From Sulfitobacter sp. BSw21498 (lineage in GTDB: Bacteria; Pseudomonadota; Alphaproteobacteria; Rhodobacterales; Rhodobacteraceae), in contig NZ_CP040753.1 of the NCBI RefSeq assembly GCF_006064855.1, positions 1,860,001 through 1,924,000 on the forward strand: 64,000 bases of DNA. Reading direction: 5' to 3'. Under the pieces are notes generated by a model. The model made no database searches. It saw only the letters and a program-made list of their open reading frames with translations, and was not told the origin of the DNA. Shown one piece after another: positions 54,600 to 63,269 of this stretch. The position numbers and the translations under genes were made by a program. How positions within the stretch are numbered: position 1 is the first letter of the stretch; each line of letters begins with the position of its first letter.

Positions 54600-56999
54600 A
54601 TGATAATTCCGCGCAAGCTCGCACACTTTCAGCTGATCACCCTCTGCGTCTGCCTGGGCTTATCGTTCCTGTTCTTTTTCGTCGCGCGCAATACCGTGCA
54701 CGTTCAGGCACAAGACCGGTTCCATGCATTGGTGGACCAAGGACTAGCCGCCATGGGACAGCGCGCAGAAGAATACGGCAGAACGCTGGACGGGGTTGGG
54801 GGGTTTATTGCGGCCTCTGACGAGGTGACGGCGCAGGATATGTTGACCTATGCTGCATCTGTCCATGTCGCCGACGGTTCCTATGTGCTTGATGGCATTG
54901 GTTTTGCCACGCCCGATAACTTGGAAGCGGATTCAAGCCGCACAGATTTTACAGTGCGTCATATGGCACCCTTGAATGCTTTTGATGGCATGTTGGGAAA
55001 CATTTTTTCAGATCATCCCGATTTTCTGGCCACTGCAATAGCAGCACGCGATAGCGACCAAACCCTGTCCAGCTTACCTATGGAGCATGGCGGCATATGG
55101 CACTCATTGCTGATCAAGCCCATTTTCCTGCCTCTTGCGTCGGGCGAAAGCACGCCCGATCGTGAGGGATCATTCTTTGGGTTTGCTTTTGCAATGTTGG
55201 ATGTCCCGGAAATATTTCGCGATTTATTCCCGTCTCAAAAGGACCTTATTAACCTAGAGGTGTCTTTCTATCGATCCGACAGCACGGCCTTTCAGCCCGG
55301 AACAACAAGCGCCTATCCAGATCACGTTCCCCAGTTTTCTTACAAGCGCGATCACTATGGCTATGGCCAGCGCATGACTTTTAGTTGGGGCAGCACCCCG
55401 ATCTTCGAAGCGGCGCAACCCAACAGGGCCAAGTGGATTGTGCTAGGGCTTTCACTGGTCATTACCACGCTGATCCTCGTGATCCAGTCGGTGATCCTGA
55501 AACGCAATCTGACGATCAGCCAGACCGTTGCCGACAAAACCCGCGAACTTGAGACGCAGCATCAGGAAAAACGCTCGATTCTCGAGAACGCAATGCTTCC
55601 CATCATCTCGGTGCGGCAGTCGGGAGAGATCCTGCATCTCAACAATGCCGCCCGCCGGTATTTGAGCGCCGCAGGCTTTACCAAGGATGCCACCGGCGAT
55701 TTCATTCAAGACCATCTGCCCCAAGTCAACATCTACCGCGCGGATGGCGGCACCAAGATCGTCGTGCCGCCCCTGCCCGGCAGCAACGAGCCGCGCACGC
55801 TGGAGGTCGAGAAAAACACCTGGCTAACCGCCGACCGAGAAACCCGCATTACGCTGATGCTGCGTGATATCACCGACAGCCAGCGCCGCGCGCTCAAGAT
55901 CGCTGAAACCGAACAACGCTGGAGCCTCGCGCTGAGCAGTGCGCATATCGGTGTTTTCGACATGGATCTGGAAAACGACACGTCGGTGGTATCGGACACA
56001 TGGCGCGAGATCATGCAGTGCCCTGCCGACCCCAATCGCCCGAACCCCTATGCCAGCAAGATGCAGCATATACACCCCGACGACATCGCAATTGTCGAAA
56101 AGACCGAAATGGCCTGCATCAACGGTATGACCGACCGCGCCGAGGCCCGCTTTCGCGTTCGGGTCGGTCGCGACAACTGGCGCTGGATCAAATCTGACGC
56201 CGTCGTGGTTGAAAGAGCTGAGGACGGGACCGCGCTGCGGATGCTGGGCATCCAGATCGATATAACCGAAACCTACAAGCTCGAGCAGATGAAGCACGAC
56301 TTTGTCGCCACCGTCAGCCACGAACTGCGCACGCCGCTAACCTCTATCAGGGGCGCATTGGGCCTGCTTGAAGCGCAAACTCAGAACGACCCGAACGCAA
56401 GTGCCGTTCGTCTGGTCCAAATCGCCTCGGCCAACTGCGACCGTCTGGTAGCGTTGGTAAACGACATTCTGGATATGGAAAAGATCAACGCGGGCAGCAT
56501 GAGCGTTGCCCCCAAACCCGAAAAGCTTGGTGATATTGTCGCACTGGCAGCCGAGCAGGTCGAACCCTATGCCACCGAATGGAAGGTCGAGATCGACGTC
56601 GCCCCTCCTGCCCCCAACCACCACGTGCTGACAGACAAGAACCGCATCATGCAGGTGCTGACAAACCTGCTGTCGAACGCGTGTAAATTCGCCTATCCTG
56701 ATACTGCCGTGACCGTGACCACCACCCCGATGGGCGACATGACGAAAATCTCGGTCAGCAATTTGGGCAACGGCATCTCGGACGAATTCCGCGAGCGTAT
56801 CTTCCAACCCTTCTCGCAGGCCGAGGCCTCTAACACGCGGCAACGCGGCGGGACCGGGTTGGGGCTCAATATCTCGCGCCATCTGGTCGAGGCAATGGGC
56901 GGCGAGATCGGGTATGATAGCGTCCCGGGCGAGGAAACCGTGTTTTGGTTCACCTGTCCCTCCACCGACGAAGACCCCGACGTCGCGCTTGTTGCCTAA
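54600..56999 (+). CDS. Hybrid-free orphan sensor histidine kinase with CHASE sensor
   Basis: A 799-residue membrane kinase. N-terminal TM (LITLCVCLGLSFLFFFVARN, about residues 11-30), a periplasmic CHASE-type domain (about 45-240; DGIGFATPDNLEADSS and FGFAFAMLDVPEIFRDLFPS), second TM near 280-300 (WIVLGLSLVITTLILVIQSV). Then two PAS-type domains (about 320-430; 440-555, with FRVRVGRDNWRWIKSDAVVV) and HisKA with the phospho-acceptor His in VATVSHELRTPLTSIRG (about residue 572). The HATPase domain has NLLSNACKF and GGTGLGLNISRHLVEAMGG. No response regulator is nearby. The CHASE half looks more AT-rich than the kinase half. Confidence 0.9.
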   Translation: MIIPRKLAHFQLITLCVCLGLSFLFFFVARNTVHVQAQDRFHALVDQGLAAMGQRAEEYGRTLDGVGGFIAASDEVTAQDMLTYAASVHVADGSYVLDGIGFATPDNLEADSSRTDFTVRHMAPLNAFDGMLGNIFSDHPDFLATAIAARDSDQTLSSLPMEHGGIWHSLLIKPIFLPLASGESTPDREGSFFGFAFAMLDVPEIFRDLFPSQKDLINLEVSFYRSDSTAFQPGTTSAYPDHVPQFSYKRDHYGYGQRMTFSWGSTPIFEAAQPNRAKWIVLGLSLVITTLILVIQSVILKRNLTISQTVADKTRELETQHQEKRSILENAMLPIISVRQSGEILHLNNAARRYLSAAGFTKDATGDFIQDHLPQVNIYRADGGTKIVVPPLPGSNEPRTLEVEKNTWLTADRETRITLMLRDITDSQRRALKIAETEQRWSLALSSAHIGVFDMDLENDTSVVSDTWREIMQCPADPNRPNPYASKMQHIHPDDIAIVEKTEMACINGMTDRAEARFRVRVGRDNWRWIKSDAVVVERAEDGTALRMLGIQIDITETYKLEQMKHDFVATVSHELRTPLTSIRGALGLLEAQTQNDPNASAVRLVQIASANCDRLVALVNDILDMEKINAGSMSVAPKPEKLGDIVALAAEQVEPYATEWKVEIDVAPPAPNHHVLTDKNRIMQVLTNLLSNACKFAYPDTAVTVTTTPMGDMTKISVSNLGNGISDEFRERIFQPFSQAEASNTRQRGGTGLGLNISRHLVEAMGGEIGYDSVPGEETVFWFTCPSTDEDPDVALVA

Positions 57000-57008
57000 G
57001 TGCGCGGG

Positions 57009-57710
57009 CTAAAGCGCCAGATCGGCAATCAACATGTCCTTGGTGTAATCCGCCTTTAGCTTGCGCGTGCCGTTGCGCCCGCCCTCGACCACGATAAAAC
57101 TATCGCCCAGCGCATAGGCGAAATCGGCGTTCTGTTCGACCAGCACAATCGCCATATCACCTTGGGCGCGTAGCAACCGAAGGGCATCGCCGATCTGCTG
57201 GATCACATTGGGCTGGATGCCTTCGGTGGGTTCGTCCAGCAGCAAGACCCGAGGCCGCGTGATCAGCGCCCGCGCGATGGCCAGCTGTTGCTGTTGCCCG
57301 CCCGACAGATCGCCCCCGCGCCGCGCCTTCATGTCGCGCAGGACGGGGAACAGATCGTAGATATGGTCGGGAATCTGATGCTCGGCCTTGGGCAGGCAGG
57401 CAAACCCCGTCTCAAGGTTTTCCTCGACTGTCATCATCGCAAAGACCTCGCGCCCCTGTGGCACATAGGCAATGCCTGCGTTCGCCGCCTGAAAGGCTGT
57501 GGTCATCCGCACGGGCGTACCGTCCACGGTGATCGTCCCGCCAGAGGCCGGATGCCGCCCCGCTATCGCCTTGAGCGTGGATGTCTTGCCCACCCCGTTG
57601 TTGCCGATCAGCGTCGTGATCTGCCCTTTGGGGGCCTGAAAAGACACTTCGTAGAGGATGCGGCTTTGGCCATAGTGCAGGTCCAGATTCTCGACTTCAA
57701 GCATGGCCAC
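57009..57710 (-). CDS. urtE: Urea ABC transporter ATP-binding protein UrtE
   Basis: A 233-residue ATPase (LivF-like). Walker A IGNNGVGKTSTLKA, signature LSGGQQQQLAIARAL, Walker B RVLLLDEPTEGIQPN, and the UrtE-typical start MLEVENLDLHYGQSRILYEV. It is the last gene of urtABCDE, overlapping urtD by 14 bases. With UrtD it drives import of urea or short amides. Confidence 0.93.
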   Translation of the reverse strand: MAMLEVENLDLHYGQSRILYEVSFQAPKGQITTLIGNNGVGKTSTLKAIAGRHPASGGTITVDGTPVRMTTAFQAANAGIAYVPQGREVFAMMTVEENLETGFACLPKAEHQIPDHIYDLFPVLRDMKARRGGDLSGGQQQQLAIARALITRPRVLLLDEPTEGIQPNVIQQIGDALRLLRAQGDMAIVLVEQNADFAYALGDSFIVVEGGRNGTRKLKADYTKDMLIADLAL

Positions 57711-58449
57711 GCCCCAGATAAACTTCGATCACTTTCGGGTTTGATGTCACGTGATCCAGACTGCCTTCGGCCAGAACTGACCCCTCGTGCAGCACCGTGA
57801 CCTTGCAGTCGAGCCTGCGCACGAATTCCATGTCATGTTCCACCACGATCACCGCGCGGGTCTTGGCTGCGCGTTTCAGAATATCGGTGGTCTTTTCGCG
57901 TTCCTCTACGGTCATGCCCGCGGCGGGTTCATCGACCAACAGCAGACGTGGTTCCTGTGCCAGCAGCATCCCGATCTCCAGCCATTGTTTCTGGCCGTGG
58001 CTTAACTCACCGGCAATACGGGTCAGGCTGTCGGTCAGGCCGATCTCTGCCGCGATGCCTTCTATCCGCGCGGCATTCGATGCCGTCTTGCGGTGCAGCA
58101 ACACTGCCAGCGGCCCACGTGGGTTCTTGAGCGCCATGGCGAGGTTCTGCCGCACGGTCTGCGCCTCGAACACGGTGGGTTTTTGAAACTTGCGCCCCAC
58201 CCCTTCGTTGGCGATATCCGCCTCTGACATACCGAGCAGGGAAATGTTGCGTTCCCCCCAGACGACGTGACCGCTGTCAGGTCTGGTCTTGCCCGTGATG
58301 ATGTCCATAAAGGTAGTCTTGCCCGCCCCGTTGGGGCCGATCACGGCGCGCAGTTCGGGCTCTGCGATCTGGATCGACAGGTTGTTGATCGCCTTGAACC
58401 CGTCAAAGGATTTCGACACGCCCGAAACTTCCAAAAGGGTATCGTTCAT
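57697..58449 (-). CDS. urtD: Urea ABC transporter ATP-binding protein UrtD
   Basis: A 250-residue ATPase (LivG-like). Walker A IGPNGAGKTTFMDI, signature LSHGQKQWLEIGMLL (SHG in place of SGG, as usual for the family), Walker B LLLVDEPAAGMT, and the H-loop VEHDMEFVRR. It overlaps urtC by 4 bases and urtE by 14, consistent with one coupled operon. The pair UrtD/UrtE resembles amino-acid importers LivG/LivF, but the order with urtA-C points to urea. Confidence 0.93.
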   Translation of the reverse strand: MNDTLLEVSGVSKSFDGFKAINNLSIQIAEPELRAVIGPNGAGKTTFMDIITGKTRPDSGHVVWGERNISLLGMSEADIANEGVGRKFQKPTVFEAQTVRQNLAMALKNPRGPLAVLLHRKTASNAARIEGIAAEIGLTDSLTRIAGELSHGQKQWLEIGMLLAQEPRLLLVDEPAAGMTVEEREKTTDILKRAAKTRAVIVVEHDMEFVRRLDCKVTVLHEGSVLAEGSLDHVTSNPKVIEVYLGRGHA

Positions 58450-59612
58450 GACGGTTTCCTCACCAGATAGTCAAACAAGCCGCCGATCCCCTTGGGAAAG
58501 AACAAGGTGACGCAGACAAAGGACACGCCGAGCAGCACCAGCCACCAGTCGGTCCACAGGATCGTATAAAAGCCGAGGTTGATGGCAGGGGCACCGCCGC
58601 CCGTGAACCAACTGGACAGCAACGACACAAACGCCGCCCCGATCACCGCCCCATACAGCCGCCCGCGCCCGCCAATGGCGACCCAGACGGCCAGATAGAT
58701 CGACGCAATCGGCGCGATCTCTGCGGGGTTGATGATGCCCGCCTGCGGATAGTAGAGCGCCCCGGCAATCCCTGCGACAACAGCGGTCAGCGTAAAGATG
58801 AACAGCTTGTAGCGCTCCACCCGGTAGCCAAGGAACCGCACGCGGGCCTCGTTGTCGCGGATGCCTTGCACAACGCTGCCCATCTTGCCCGACACCACCC
58901 ATGCGAACAGAATATACCCAAGCCCGAGCGCCAGTGCCGATCCCATAAAGAAAACAAGGCTGATGGTTGCTTGCGAAGTGTTCTCGTAGCCTGGAATATT
59001 CTGCAAACCCGACAACCCGTTGTTGCCGCGCAAGCCGCTGTCATTTTGGAACAGCCACAGTGACAGGGCCAACGTCATCGCCTGCGTCAGGATCGACAGG
59101 TAGACACCCGTCACACGGCTGCGGAACGCCAGCCAGCCAAAGACCAGCGCCAGCAGCCCCGGCACAATCACCACCATTAGCAGTTGCAGAAACAGACTGT
59201 CCGAGAAAGCCCAGAGCCACGGAAAGTCAGAGCTGCCAACGACGCCGAAAATCTGGTTGCCGATGGCGTCCTGCACCTCTTGCGGCGTGGGCGGGATAAC
59301 GTGGCCTTCGAGACTGGTCATAACGATGCCTTCGGTCCGCGCATACATCAGCCACATGCCGATGGCGTAGCCGCCGATGCCGAAGAAGGCGAAGTGGCCC
59401 AAGCTTAGGATACCGCAATACCCCCAGACCACATCCATTGCGATGGCGATCAAGCATAGGCACAGGGTCTTACCCAAGGTCTTGACCATCGACGTGGAGA
59501 TCAGGCCGGTGCCTGTTGCCTCTGACCCGATTGCGACAGCCAAAGTGAACAGCCCCAGAAAGGCGATGAACCACATGACAGAGGGGTTTTGTGAAAGGAA
59601 TGTTTTACGCAT
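58446..59612 (-). CDS. urtC: Urea ABC transporter permease UrtC
   Basis: A 388-residue LivM-type permease with about 10 helices. Family features: the WGYCGILSLGHFAFFGIGGYA motif, an inserted loop between helices (EGIVMTSLEGHVIPPTPQEV) typical of UrtC, and VGSSDFPWLWAFSDSLFLQL. The C-terminal coupling region is near YRVERYKLFIFTLTAVVAG. It starts 3 bases after urtB and overlaps urtD by 4. Confidence 0.94.
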   Translation of the reverse strand: MRKTFLSQNPSVMWFIAFLGLFTLAVAIGSEATGTGLISTSMVKTLGKTLCLCLIAIAMDVVWGYCGILSLGHFAFFGIGGYAIGMWLMYARTEGIVMTSLEGHVIPPTPQEVQDAIGNQIFGVVGSSDFPWLWAFSDSLFLQLLMVVIVPGLLALVFGWLAFRSRVTGVYLSILTQAMTLALSLWLFQNDSGLRGNNGLSGLQNIPGYENTSQATISLVFFMGSALALGLGYILFAWVVSGKMGSVVQGIRDNEARVRFLGYRVERYKLFIFTLTAVVAGIAGALYYPQAGIINPAEIAPIASIYLAVWVAIGGRGRLYGAVIGAAFVSLLSSWFTGGGAPAINLGFYTILWTDWWLVLLGVSFVCVTLFFPKGIGGLFDYLVRKPS

Positions 59613-59615
59613 GGA

Positions 59616-61550
59616 TCAATCCGCCGCTGCCCGACCCTTTTGAGCAACGATGCCCTTGGGACGGAATTGAATGAACAGGATGATGAACAGCACCATATAC
59701 GTCTGGGCTGCGAGGGTATTGGACGGGTTGAACCATTCGATCCCTTTTTGCAAAAAGCCGATCAACGAGGCACCGGCCAGTGTGCCCCAGACGTTCCCGA
59801 CGCCACCCACGACCACAGTCATGAAGGATTGCACAATGTAGTCGGCCCCCATCTCAGACGTGACTTTGGCATAAAGCCCGATGGCCACACCCGCGATCCC
59901 CGCGATGCCGGACCCGAGGCCAAAGGTCATCATATTGATCCGGTCGGGGTTGATCCCCATGCTGGCCGCCATACCGGGGTTCTGCGTCACGGCCCGCACC
60001 TCTAGCCCCAGTCGCGTGCGTTTGAGGACAAACAGGATCAGCCCCAGAAACAGCAGTGCCAGCACGAAGATAGCAATGCGGATATAGCTGATCTGGATCA
60101 CATCCGAGATCACCCAAGCCCCGTCCAGCCAGCCCGGAGATGTAAGTGGCCGTGCCTGCGTGCCAAAGATGTTCTTGGCCAGCTGTTGCAACGCGATCGA
60201 GATGCCAAAGGTCGCCAGCAACGTCTCTAGCGGGCGGTGATAGAGATGGCGGATCACCAACCGCTCCATCACCACACCAGCGGCAAAGGTCACGGCAAAG
60301 GCCAGCGGCAGGGCGATAATGATCGACAGCGTGTAATCTGGCACGAACAGCTGAACGACATAGCCGGTATAGGCCCCCATCATAATAAACTCGCCATGCG
60401 CCATGTTGATCACCCCCATCACCCCAAAGGTGATGGCAAGACCAATCGCCGCGAGGAAGTAGATCGACGCGAGCGACAATGCATCCAGCGTCAGGTCAAC
60501 AGTTTGCGCTGCGGCGACGCGGGTCTCGATGCTGTCCAATGTGACACGCGCAGCAGCGGTCACGGCGCTGTCAGGCTCGTCATAGGCTTCAAAAAACGTC
60601 ATCTCTGCCACGGCGCTTTGCTGGTCCAGCTCTGTCACAAGCGGCGGCACGGTGCCTGCCGCGGCAAGTGCGGCATAGGCTTTGGCGCGTCCGGCATCGG
60701 TATCCAGTTGCGCCGTAGGAATGCCCCCGACCCGCCCGCCGACGACATGAGCAGCCAAGGCATCGCGGATTGCAGCGGCGGAAATAATGGTCGGTGCAAG
60801 ACCCGCTGCCACAAGCTGGGCATAGGCATCAGCCTGTGAAAGATCATCGCCTGACGTCAGCACCCGCGCGACATTGCCCGAGGGCGTTTGAGACGGGGTT
60901 GCCGTCTTGGTCGACAAGATCTGGTTCATCACGGCCCGCGCCTCGATCGAGGTATCGGTCGCCATTGATGTGATCGCCGCGATGCGGTCCTCGGATGTGT
61001 CGCCAAAGCTGGCAGAGAGGAAATTGGTCAACTGTATTTTTCGCGCCTTCAATGCCGCGTCCGGCTCTGCCTCTATCGATGCGCGCAGGGGGGCAAGCTG
61101 GTCGGCCTCGGGCCGGCGGGCGATGGAGTCGACAGCGCTTTGGCGGCGCGCAAGATCAGGATCGGTTAGCTGGAATTGCACCAAAGCCGTCCCGATCAGC
61201 CGGCGCACACCGCCATTGGGCTTTAGCTGCGAAAAGCCATTTGTCGGTGCCGAACTTTCCGCACCGGTGTCGATATTACGCAAGGCCAGATCACCGCCTG
61301 TCTCGACCCCGAAAAAGAACACACCGTCAGCGTCGCGCTGCCAGACCCCTTTGTCCTGCCACTGCTCTAGAAAAACACTGACCTGTGGCGCGCCAGAGGC
61401 GGCCAGATCGTCCAGCGCGACAGACACAGAGCTGCGCGAGGGTTTGGCGATTTCTTCGGCATGGGCTTGAAGCACGGGCTGCAAATCTTGCGCCCGTGCC
61501 GCGCCCACGATGCCCACCCAACAGAGGAGCATTAACAGGTGGCGGAACAT
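59616..61550 (-). CDS. urtB: Urea ABC transporter permease UrtB, with long N-terminal extension
   Basis: A 644-residue protein in two parts. Residues about 1-20 are a signal peptide (FRHLLMLLCWVGIVGAARAQ); about 22-340 a soluble, Ala/Asp-rich periplasmic extension; then a LivH-type permease of eight or so helices from about 345 (ALSLASIYFLAAIGLAITFG, NMAHGEFIMMGAYTGYVVQL). UrtB proteins commonly carry such an N-terminal domain, whose role is not settled. It is 77 bases after urtA, with a hairpin between them, and 3 bases before urtC. Confidence 0.93.
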   Translation of the reverse strand: MFRHLLMLLCWVGIVGAARAQDLQPVLQAHAEEIAKPSRSSVSVALDDLAASGAPQVSVFLEQWQDKGVWQRDADGVFFFGVETGGDLALRNIDTGAESSAPTNGFSQLKPNGGVRRLIGTALVQFQLTDPDLARRQSAVDSIARRPEADQLAPLRASIEAEPDAALKARKIQLTNFLSASFGDTSEDRIAAITSMATDTSIEARAVMNQILSTKTATPSQTPSGNVARVLTSGDDLSQADAYAQLVAAGLAPTIISAAAIRDALAAHVVGGRVGGIPTAQLDTDAGRAKAYAALAAAGTVPPLVTELDQQSAVAEMTFFEAYDEPDSAVTAAARVTLDSIETRVAAAQTVDLTLDALSLASIYFLAAIGLAITFGVMGVINMAHGEFIMMGAYTGYVVQLFVPDYTLSIIIALPLAFAVTFAAGVVMERLVIRHLYHRPLETLLATFGISIALQQLAKNIFGTQARPLTSPGWLDGAWVISDVIQISYIRIAIFVLALLFLGLILFVLKRTRLGLEVRAVTQNPGMAASMGINPDRINMMTFGLGSGIAGIAGVAIGLYAKVTSEMGADYIVQSFMTVVVGGVGNVWGTLAGASLIGFLQKGIEWFNPSNTLAAQTYMVLFIILFIQFRPKGIVAQKGRAAAD

Positions 61551-61588
61551 AGGAAACCCTTGTGGTAAGTCTGGTGAATAAGATGGTG

Positions 61589-61615
61589 GGGGCGGCCAGA
61601 CATGCTGCCCGCCCC
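61589..61615. repeat. Intercistronic hairpin between urtA and urtB
   Basis: GGGGCGGCCAG and CTGCCCGCCCC pair over 11 positions with one mismatch around a 5-base loop. It starts about 12 bases after the urtA stop. No T-run. A likely 3'-end stabiliser for the abundant binding protein. Confidence 0.65.
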
Positions 61616-61626
61616 GACGTTCAGGA

Positions 61627-62919
61627 TCAGTAGTTAGAGGTCAACTGAACGCAGGTTTCCGTTTCAGTGTTGTACATGCCGCATTCCAGCTCTTTCCAGT
61701 CAGAGGTCAGCACAGCGCTTTCGGGCAGGAAATCTGTCCACGCATCGCCTGCGACAGGATCAGTCTGGCTGATGATGTCGAACTGCCCGTCGGCTGTGAT
61801 CTCGCCAATGAGGACGGGCTTGGACAGGTGGTGGTTCACCAGCATCTCGGCGGTGCCGCCTGTCAGGTTCGGGAAGGTCTGCCCGTACATGGCGCTGCGC
61901 ACGGCATCGACATCGGTGGTCCCGGCTTGTTCAACCGCGTTCACCCACATGTTAAAGCCAATATAATGCGCCTCCATGGGGTCGTTCGTCACGCGCTTGT
62001 CGTCGCCAATGGATGTTTTCCACTGTTCGATAAATTCGGCGTTCGCGGGGGTATCTGCGGACATAAAGTAGTTCCACGCCGCCAGATGCCCGACAAGGTT
62101 TGACGTATCGAGACCTGACAGCTCTTCTTCGCCAACCGAGAACGCAACAACCGGAATATCATCCGCCGACACATCCGCCGCTGCGAGTTCCTTGTAAAAG
62201 CCGATGTTCGCGTCGCCGTTGATGGTCGATACAACGCCGACCTGCTTGCCGTCCTCGCCCAGTGCCACGACATCGCCCACGATCGTTGCCCAATCGGATT
62301 GACCGAACGGTGTGTAGTTCACAAAGATGTCTTCTTCGGCAATGCCCTTGGACATCAGGTAGGATTTCAGAATGTTGTTGGTGGTACGCGGGTACACATA
62401 ATCGGTGCCCAGCAAGGCAAATTTCTCGACGCCCAGTTCTTCGAGGAAGTAATCAACCGCAGGGATCGCCTGCTGGTTGGGGGCAGCACCGGTGTAGAAC
62501 ACGTTCTTGGACGATTCCTCGCCCTCATATTGCACGGGGTAGAACAGCAGGCCGTTCAGCTCTTCGATGACGGGCAGCACGGATTTGCGCGACACGGATG
62601 TCCAGTTGCCAAAGATCACATCGACTTCGTTCACGGTCAGCAGCTCGCGTGCTTTCTCCGCGAACAAGGGCCAGTCGGAGGCAGGGTCAACCACGACCGC
62701 CTCGATCTGACAGCCCAGTACGCCGCCTTTTTCGTTCTGCGCGTCGATCAACATCAGCATGGTGTCTTTCAACGTCGTCTCGGAAATCGCCATGGTCCCC
62801 GACAGCGAGTGCAGCACGCCGACCTTAACCGGATCGGCACAGTCCTGCGCCATCACCAGCGAGGTGGAGCCCATCAGCGCGGCAGTCGCGCAGGCAGCGA
62901 GTTTGGTGAATGTTGTCAT
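61627..62919 (-). CDS. urtA: Urea ABC transporter substrate-binding protein UrtA
   Basis: A 430-residue periplasmic binding protein. Signal peptide (LAACATAALMGSTSLVMAQ, about residues 7-25), then the UrtA start VKVGVLHSLSGTMAISETTL, and conserved parts NGLLFYPVQYEGEESSKNVF, YFLEELGVEKFALLGTDYVY and WKTSIGDDKRVTNDPMEAHY. AGGGGATAGAAA precedes the ATG. It is the first gene of urtABCDE; the operon is probably induced by nitrogen limitation. Confidence 0.95.
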   Translation of the reverse strand: MTTFTKLAACATAALMGSTSLVMAQDCADPVKVGVLHSLSGTMAISETTLKDTMLMLIDAQNEKGGVLGCQIEAVVVDPASDWPLFAEKARELLTVNEVDVIFGNWTSVSRKSVLPVIEELNGLLFYPVQYEGEESSKNVFYTGAAPNQQAIPAVDYFLEELGVEKFALLGTDYVYPRTTNNILKSYLMSKGIAEEDIFVNYTPFGQSDWATIVGDVVALGEDGKQVGVVSTINGDANIGFYKELAAADVSADDIPVVAFSVGEEELSGLDTSNLVGHLAAWNYFMSADTPANAEFIEQWKTSIGDDKRVTNDPMEAHYIGFNMWVNAVEQAGTTDVDAVRSAMYGQTFPNLTGGTAEMLVNHHLSKPVLIGEITADGQFDIISQTDPVAGDAWTDFLPESAVLTSDWKELECGMYNTETETCVQLTSNY

Positions 62920-63269
62920 TTTCTATCCCCTGTTGGCGCTGCTACCCCTTGCGTCAGAACGCACTTTTCCGGGGCCCCCAAGCACGTTAAACAGGAGGCG
63001 CAGCATATTGTTGTGATCGTCGCATGGCTTGTTACATCTGCCAGGATTGCTGGCCGTGCGACGGTGTTGCCTTTCTCGGCACAGAGCCAAGATGCCTAGG
63101 GCAGCGGCAGAGTCGCTAGAAAAAATGGCATGTCACCAGACACACCACCTCTCGCGCCTCATTTTTTGGCGATAGAGATCAGGAACGCTTAAAATATAGC
63201 CTACAGACGCACGCAGGTGCGGGCCTAGGCATGGGCGCGCGTCACCTTGCGCGCGCCGGGGGCCTTTGG
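62920..63269. other. Non-coding region upstream of urtA
   Basis: A 350-base gap between urtA and the TRAP permease gene. GGGCGCGCG...CGCGCGCC (about 63234-63260) is a GC-rich inverted repeat just after the TRAP stop, a possible terminator without a T-run. I searched by eye for an NtrC-type TGCACC...GGTGCA site and for a -24/-12 promoter and did not find one. An AT-rich patch at about 63185-63205 could be a promoter. No gene is supported. Confidence 0.5.

Noticed and set aside
62920..63269. NtrC or sigma-54 promoter before urtA
   Set aside because: Expected from the function, but no convincing TGCACC...GGTGCA palindrome or -24/-12 GG...GC pair was found by eye.
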